From: Prinia subflava
Lineage: Eukaryota; Chordata; Aves; Passeriformes; Cisticolidae
Direction: 5' to 3'
Assembly (NCBI RefSeq): GCF_021018805.1
Contig: NC_086257.1
Span: 20,435,193 to 20,499,192, forward strand
DNA: 64,000 nt
The position numbers were made by a program, and so were the translations under genes. The notes beneath the pieces are model-generated. The model had not been told where the DNA came from. It did not search any database and saw only the letters and a program-made list of their open reading frames with translations. This document shows positions 62,227-64,000 of the stretch, piece by piece. The stretch's first letter is position 1, and every line of letters starts with the position of its first letter.

Positions 62227-64000
62227 CTGGGCTGAAAGTGTTTTCACAGGTCACCATTTATAAAAAACTCCTCCATGGGGATACTTTGGCATCCCATAAA
62301 ACAGGCACCCCTAGATCCCTTCTTGGGTAACAATTTTCCTAGCCAATATGAGCTCAAATTACAGAAAACCAATTGTTTTGAGGCTGCCACTTCAGTGCCA
62401 AACCTGTTTGGAAAGAGTCCAGAGAAGGAGACAGTCAGAAGATCCCACAACACTGTGTGATCCCATTGAATTTTTCTATGGGAGAACTGTTTAAAAAAGA
62501 AGTTTCTGTTTGAGTAATGGACCCTAAATAGGAGAAACAGAAGATCTGGAATGCTCGTGGGTACACAGTAACAGCTGAACAAATGACAAGGTCCCTGTTA
62601 TCCCCTGCTCACAGCATCAAAACCCCCAGGGGAGGTGATGAGGGGGCACAACAACACTTGTGATATGCACAGAGGCACTTGTGCAATCCTGGGAGAGCCA
62701 CACCTGAGAGGTCTGGGCATCCCCCACTGCTGGAAATAAAGTGGAACTTTGGAAACTGCAGGAGAAGGCGTCCTACCTCAAAAATGTGTATTAGGGCTGT
62801 AGTGGCAGGTTAGAGTCCTGAGGAAAACACATTTGATTGGAAAATTTACCATCTCCTTCCTTCATTTCCTTTCTTTCTCAACCTGAACTGCACTCAGACC
62901 TTTCTGGAGAAGATTACTGCTCCTGAGGAGGGGCAATTTGCCCGGCCTTTCTCTGTAAAACAACTAATTGCATAAAGATGAAAAATATGAATCAAATCAC
63001 TTAGGAGAAAGAGCTAAGCAGGGAAAAAAATAAACAGAATATCTTAGTGGATGCTCAATTCAAATGGAAAATTATGAATTATAACTGTGAACTGCTTTAA
63101 GAGCATTTTTCTCTATGCTCAAAATAAGACACCAAGAATGGCAAAACTCAACTTTCTAAAAACTGATGACAAACCTAAAACAATGTGTTTCAAAGCAAAA
63201 GTCAATGCAGCTATTTAGGCAATGTAAAATGATATTATTACAGCAAATGTGGGGAAAAGGGATAAATAGTAATAGACATAAAATATAAGTAGGGCCTCAA
63301 GGAAACTAGCAATAGAAACTAAAGAATATAAAATCAAGGGCTGGCAGATTTGATTAAGATGGGAGAAAATTATGAAGTATGTGAGAGAGGGAGAGATTCT
63401 TAAAATTGATCTAAATATTTAGAGCAGTTACCATAATAAAGATGAAAGTGAAGAATAACTCAAGTATTTTTTTCCCACATTTTGAACCAACTTGTTGTTG
63501 CCCTACAGGAGCATAATGGAAAAATATCTATTCCAGCATAAACAAGCAGAACTTCAGTGGGAAATCTTTCATACAGGAGGTCTAAAACCATCACCCCAGA
63601 ACCTCAGGGGGCCATATATTTTAAATATATTATCAAAATATATAAAATACATTTTGGATATTGAGAAAATTCAAGACAACTAGTAAAAACTTAAAATTGT
63701 GCTAATGCTAGTGTAGAGAGAGATACAAAGAAACATTTGTATTTAATTTCCCTTAACAACTTTTAGAGAAATTAAGTTTGGCTTCCAAAGTATTGACATA
63801 TTATACAGCAAGAGTACCACAAGAGACTTTTATTAATAAAGTGGAATGATTCAAAACTCAGTGTAATAAATATTTTCCATTAGTTGCAAGCCGGTTGCCT
63901 TCTTGAAACCAGAATTAAAAAGGAACCCCCAAGCATGGTGAACACTCCAGCTGCACTGGGTCAAGCCATGGACATCAGGAATGAAATGCTGACACTCCAA
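62227..64000. other. AT-rich non-coding stretch
   Basis: No gene or known repeat is recognised. A 112-codon minus-strand ORF (62244-62582) is unrecognised. A very AT-rich near-palindromic patch lies at about 63616-63650. Confidence 0.5.

Noticed and set aside
1..64000. CRISPR arrays, tRNA/rRNA genes, retroviral LTRs, bacterial or phage genes
   Set aside because: No regularly spaced repeats, no tRNA-like B-box or cloverleaf, no paired long terminal repeats and no compact coding organisation were seen on either strand.

Overview
The window is vertebrate nuclear DNA, most likely from a bird. It is AT-rich, CpG-poor and has very few interspersed repeats. The only transposon family I recognise is the CR1 LINE, seen as 5'-truncated 3' ends on the minus strand at 27442-27715 and 53612-54017, plus a short remnant at 15346-15370. 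Sparse CR1 as the main repeat is typical of avian genomes. Nothing looks bacterial: there are no ribosome-binding sites, operons, dense ORFs or CRISPR arrays, and I see no tRNA or rRNA.

I found no complete protein-coding gene. The window reads as a gene desert or very large introns. Most of the ATG-to-stop ORFs are what this base composition gives by chance. Four short plus-strand segments have the form of spliced exons: 1742-2009, 6080-6249, 30196-30363 and 45845-45917. The best is 6080-6249. It has a pyrimidine-rich acceptor, 55 complete codons rich in Thr, Pro, Glu and Asp ending in TGA, and an ATTAAA plus GT-rich downstream pair about 145 bases after the stop. It could be the last exon of a gene that enters from the left edge, but I could not name the gene. 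The 30.0-30.4 kb segment is second best, because it sits in a local CpG cluster with AATAAA signals downstream.

Layout: 1-6.4 kb holds two candidate exons and a 39-base poly(A) tract that follows AATAAA by 20 bases, as in a retroposed transcript end. From 6.4 to 30 kb is AT-rich non-coding DNA with simple repeats, one hairpin-plus-tandem-repeat cluster (18141-18205), motif-dense blocks at 20.04-20.24 and 24.60-24.76 kb that look like conserved non-coding elements, and a CR1 copy at 27.4 kb. From 30 to 47 kb is the CpG cluster, a third motif-dense block near 37.1 kb and a hydrophobic minus-strand ORF at 44.1-44.7 kb. From 47.9 to 54 kb is relatively GC-rich, with the longest ORFs (186 and 236 residues, both unrecognised) and the second CR1 copy. 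From 54 to 64 kb is AT-rich again, with a near-perfect 25-base palindrome at 62.2 kb.

No pathway or gene cluster can be reconstructed. If the window has a function, it is more likely regulatory (scattered enhancers in a desert) than coding. Calls other than the CR1 copies and simple repeats are tentative.
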